A stretch of 8,709 bases of DNA from Opitutaceae bacterium. GTDB lineage: Bacteria > Verrucomicrobiota > Verrucomicrobiia > Opitutales > Opitutaceae. Numbering within the stretch: position 1 is the first letter of the stretch; each line of letters opens with the position of its first letter. This document shows positions 6,140-8,709 of the stretch, in pieces. The notes under the pieces are model-generated. The model had not been told where the DNA came from. It ran no database searches and worked only from the letters and a program-made list of their open reading frames with translations. The position numbers were made by a program, and so were the translations under genes. The stretch spans positions 1-8,709 of the forward strand of contig JAITDF010000232.1 in NCBI GenBank assembly GCA_031282705.1. The letters are read 5' to 3'.

Positions 6140-6182
6140 TAAAAAGAACCATTATTTTGACCGGCCTTCGCTTTCGGACTTC

Positions 6183-6208
6183 AACTTAAACTGCCAACTT
6201 AAACTGCC
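6183..6208. repeat. Perfect 13-base tandem duplication
   Basis: AACTTAAACTGCC occurs twice without a gap (6183-6195 and 6196-6208), about 115 bases before the start of the beta-helix protein gene. It lies between the weakly complementary CGGCCTTCGC (6162-6171) and GCGAAGCCG (6210-6218), so it may be the loop of a decayed fourth hairpin. A tandem operator is another possibility. Neither is established. Confidence 0.5.
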
Positions 6209-6323
6209 GGCGAAGCCGTCCTGCTGCCGCTCCTCCGAGGCTTCACTGTCCCATCGAAAATAGACAACGACGAACTCTACTTTTACTAAACCCTTGTTTC
6301 TGAATTTTTCAAAAGTTCCCTAC

Positions 6324-8709
6324 ATGAAAACACAAACCACGCCCCCCAAACCCACCCCGCTCGCGCGCCTGTTTTTTGCCGGCGCTTGCATCGCACTGTC
6401 AGCCACCCTTGGCCGCGCGGCCGATTGTTACGTGACGCCCGAAGGCGCGGGCGCGGCCAGCGGCGCCGACTGGGCCAACGCCATGCCGGCGTCCGGTCTG
6501 CAAAACGCAATCCACGCACTGGCGCCCGGCGACACGCTCCACATCGGCAGCGGCACCTACACGCCCGGCACGACGCCCAGCTCGCTCACCATCGCGGGCG
6601 ACGGCCTCCCCGGCGCGCCCAAGCAAATCATAGGCGTGGACACCGGCGGCGGCATGCCCGTGTTCAAAGGCGCCTACACGCCCGGCGTGTCCTCCGGCGG
6701 CACGTTTCTCAGCTTCCCGGCCGCCAGCGCCAGCCATTGGAACATAAAAAACCTCGTCATCAAAAACCACCGTTTCCCCGTCCGCATGAGAGTGACGGGC
6801 ACGACCTATGCCCTGCGCACCTATATCACCCTTGAAAACATTGTGTGCGACTCGGTCGAGGACGGCTTCGGCATTTATAATGCCTCCAGGATAACAATAA
6901 AGAACTGCACCGTCACGCGCCACACCAAGAAGGCATTCCGCATCAGCGATTACAGCCAGTATATAACGCTTGAGGGTTGCTACTCCGATTGCAACGGCGG
7001 CGACGACAGCTTCCCCTCCGCGGCGATACCGACCGGCTTTTGCTGCGACGACACCGGGGGCCAGCCCATCATCCACGACATCTCGTTCATCGACTGCGTA
7101 GCCCGCAACAACCGCTACAAGCAGGCGGGCGACGCCTACTGGAACGGCGACGGTTTCACCAGCGAGGGCGGCGCATACAACCTCCTCTTCCTGCGCTGCC
7201 AGGCCTATGACAACGACGACGGCGGCTTTGACAACAAGGCGGCCAACGTCACCTGCCGCGACTGCATTTCCGGAGGCAACAAAAAGGGCTTCCGCCAATG
7301 GGGCGTCAATGGGCTGATGTATAATTGCGTCGCCGTTAATAATGCAAAACGGGGCGGCACCAACGACTCCGACTCCATCTGGGTGAGCGGGACCAGCTCC
7401 AGCCGCGCCGTCGGCGGCGATCTGACGGTGCATGGCTCGACCTTTCACAATGCCGTCAATACGCAGGTGTTCGTGCAGGCGGGCGCCAAGGCCACGCTTA
7501 TCGACTCGATTCTTTCGACCGTCCGCCCCTCGCCGGGCGCGTTCACATCGGGGAGTGTGACGCTGGTCAACACCGCGACCTACCGCCCCGGCGCCGGCGA
7601 CGACCCGCTTTACACCGCCGCCGCCTCATCGTGGCAGGGTTACCCGGCGGACGGCATGGACAGCCAGCTCTACGGGACGGAAAAAGGCTACAACAGCACG
7701 CTGGTCAACGGCCCGGCAAACGCGGCGCCCGCGCTTGACATCACCGCCGCGCCCCTCACTGGCGACGCGCCGCTCACCGTCCGTTTCACCGCCGCCGCCG
7801 CCGACACCGACGGCGTGATTGCCAATTACGCCTGGGACTTCGGCGACGGGCAGACGTCGTTTGATCAAAATCCCTCCGTCACCTTCGGCGCGCCCGGCGA
7901 CCATATTGTCATCTGCACCGTCACCGACAACCGGGGCGCGACGACGGCGAGGAACCTCCAAGTCACCGTCGGCGCACCCTCGACCCCGGTCGCGCTCCGC
8001 ATCGAGGCGGGTTCCGCCGCCGCGCTCGTTGACGCCGCCGGGCGCGTCTGGGCCGCCGACTACGGTTACGGCGCCGGCGGCGGCGCCACCGACCGCGGCG
8101 TCATCGAGATCGACGGCACCGACGACGACCGCATCTACCAGACCGAACGCTGGGGCGTTTCCAACTACACCCTCCTCCTCGCCAACGGCACCTACACCGT
8201 GCGCCTCCATTTCGCCGAGACTTACACGGGCATCACCGCCGCCGGCCAGCGCGTATTTTCCGTGACCGCCAACGGCGCCTCGCCCGCCGGTTGGAGCGGC
8301 ATCGACGTCTTTGCCCAGGCCGGCGGCGTCCGCACCGCCCTCATCAAGGAAGGCACCGTGCGCGTGACGGACAACACCCTCCGCCTCGACTTCGCCGCCA
8401 CCGCTGACAACACCATGATCAGCGGCATCGAGATCATCCCGGACACCGCCGGCGCCGGCGACATCCCGCCGACCGCGCCGGCAAATCTCGCCGCCGCCAA
8501 CATCGGCTGCAACGCCTTCGACCTCTCATGGGACGCCGCCGGGGACGATGCCGGCGTCACCGCTTACGAGGTGTTCCTCAACGGCGCCTCCCACGCCGTC
8601 CTCCCCGGCACGGCCACGTCCGCCACGCTCGCCGGCCTCAACCAGTTCACCACCTATGCCGTGACAGTGCGCGCGCGCGACGCCTCCGGCAACACCTCCG
8701 CCGCCAGCG
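6324..8709 (+). CDS. Secreted beta-helix pectate-lyase-like protein, 3' partial
   Basis: The frame is open for 795 codons and runs off the window, so the C-terminus is missing. A signal peptide covers about residues 1-32 (K2, K9, R15, hydrophobic 16-29, cleavage near GRAA). Residues about 34-455 look like a right-handed parallel beta-helix, beginning YVTPEGAG and PGDTLHIGSGTYT and continuing with repeated N/D-C-x-V-type rungs. Acidic motifs DGF (276-278) and DNDDGGFDNK (296-305) followed by GNKKGFRQWG (318-327) resemble the calcium and catalytic rungs of PL9-like pectate lyases. A PKD domain follows (about 468-550, WDFGDG at 504-509), then a malectin-like domain (about 556-706) and a fibronectin type III domain (from about 715, cut by the window end). 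It probably degrades an acidic polysaccharide outside the cell; activity is inferred. There is no Shine-Dalgarno sequence at the ATG. Confidence 0.85.
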   Translation, partial: MKTQTTPPKPTPLARLFFAGACIALSATLGRAADCYVTPEGAGAASGADWANAMPASGLQNAIHALAPGDTLHIGSGTYTPGTTPSSLTIAGDGLPGAPKQIIGVDTGGGMPVFKGAYTPGVSSGGTFLSFPAASASHWNIKNLVIKNHRFPVRMRVTGTTYALRTYITLENIVCDSVEDGFGIYNASRITIKNCTVTRHTKKAFRISDYSQYITLEGCYSDCNGGDDSFPSAAIPTGFCCDDTGGQPIIHDISFIDCVARNNRYKQAGDAYWNGDGFTSEGGAYNLLFLRCQAYDNDDGGFDNKAANVTCRDCISGGNKKGFRQWGVNGLMYNCVAVNNAKRGGTNDSDSIWVSGTSSSRAVGGDLTVHGSTFHNAVNTQVFVQAGAKATLIDSILSTVRPSPGAFTSGSVTLVNTATYRPGAGDDPLYTAAASSWQGYPADGMDSQLYGTEKGYNSTLVNGPANAAPALDITAAPLTGDAPLTVRFTAAAADTDGVIANYAWDFGDGQTSFDQNPSVTFGAPGDHIVICTVTDNRGATTARNLQVTVGAPSTPVALRIEAGSAAALVDAAGRVWAADYGYGAGGGATDRGVIEIDGTDDDRIYQTERWGVSNYTLLLANGTYTVRLHFAETYTGITAAGQRVFSVTANGASPAGWSGIDVFAQAGGVRTALIKEGTVRVTDNTLRLDFAATADNTMISGIEIIPDTAGAGDIPPTAPANLAAANIGCNAFDLSWDAAGDDAGVTAYEVFLNGASHAVLPGTATSATLAGLNQFTTYAVTVRARDASGNTSAAS

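Larger units (their letters stand above)
5815..6158. repeat. Array of three hairpin elements with AACCATT junctions
   Basis: AACCATT occurs four times at 5815, 5919, 6035 and 6147, giving unit lengths of 104, 116 and 112 bases. Each copy is followed by an A/T-rich pentamer (ATTTT, AAATT, GTTTT, ATTTT), and the last three are preceded by an A-run and usually CG. Between each neighbouring pair lies one long inverted repeat. The three inverted repeats differ in sequence from each other, but all have arms made of short GAATGA or GAAGGA-like units of about nine bases. The array therefore has a constant junction and interchangeable hairpins. It is non-coding. It may be tandem insertion of related palindromic elements; a structured RNA or binding array are alternatives. 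Confidence 0.7.
5739..6323. other. Intergenic region with hairpin array
   Basis: These 585 bases between the receptor and the beta-helix protein hold no credible gene. The short frames that cross it on either strand are low-complexity translations of repeats. The contents in order are a 14-base direct repeat (5755-5790), the three-hairpin array (5815-6158), a 13-base tandem duplication (6183-6208) inside a weak inverted repeat (6162-6171 with 6210-6218), and an A/T-rich stretch before the next start that may contain its promoter. No typical intrinsic terminator with a stem followed by a T-run was found for the receptor transcript. Confidence 0.7.

Noticed and set aside
5820..6152. Minus-strand frame of 110 codons across the hairpin array, with a plus-strand frame at 5669-5911
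   Set aside because: The translations are low-complexity (Phe/Ser/Lys repeats) and simply read the palindromic repeats.
5815..6158. CRISPR array
   Set aside because: The conserved unit is only about 12-20 bases, the intervals are over 80 bases and are palindromic, there are only four junctions, and no cas gene is present.
6399..7448. Minus-strand frame of 349 codons opposite the beta-helix protein, and another at 7626-8210
   Set aside because: They lie antisense to a continuous 795-codon frame with signal peptide and recognisable domains, and have no features of their own.

Overview
The window looks like a chromosomal segment of a GC-rich Verrucomicrobiota bacterium, most likely of the Opitutaceae type. 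This placement is inferred from the style of the TonB-dependent receptor (signal peptide, a short acidic lead with a VVS-EKD-GYAA-STL-GTR type entry into the plug, no signalling domain), from its company of ECF sigma factor and FecR-like regulator, from a large modular secreted pectinase-like protein, and from abundant short palindromic intergenic repeats. No rRNA or tRNA gene is visible, so the placement rests on protein style only.

Layout. Positions 1-232 are non-coding and carry two REP-like palindromes. On the minus strand an ECF sigma factor (1952-1413) is followed, 73 bases downstream, by a FecR-type transmembrane anti-sigma/sigma regulator (1339-233), with a GC-rich hairpin at the junction. 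The divergent intergenic region 1953-2750 is unusually long and packed with nested inverted repeats. On the plus strand follow a 995-residue TonB-dependent outer-membrane receptor (2751-5738), a 585-base intergenic region (5739-6323) dominated by three consecutive, differently sequenced hairpin elements joined by a common AACCATT-containing junction, and a secreted right-handed beta-helix protein (pectate-lyase-like, with PKD, malectin-like and fibronectin type III modules) that runs off the window at 8709. That last gene is one uninterrupted reading frame of 795 codons.

How the genes may work together (inference): the secreted beta-helix enzyme would attack an acidic plant or algal polysaccharide such as pectin outside the cell, the TonB receptor would import the fragments, and the sigma/FecR pair would tune expression of the receptor and perhaps of the enzyme. 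There is no SusD-like partner in view. The receptor lacks the N-terminal signalling domain that classical FecA-type transducers use to talk to FecR, so the signalling route is not the textbook one, or this pair listens to another receptor.

The most unusual content is non-coding: the three-hairpin array at 5815-6158, the nested inverted-repeat cluster at 2213-2466, and a 15-base motif (TGCGTAACATCAGTT) that occurs on both sides of the sigma/FecR pair. None of the four genes has a recognisable Shine-Dalgarno sequence at its start.
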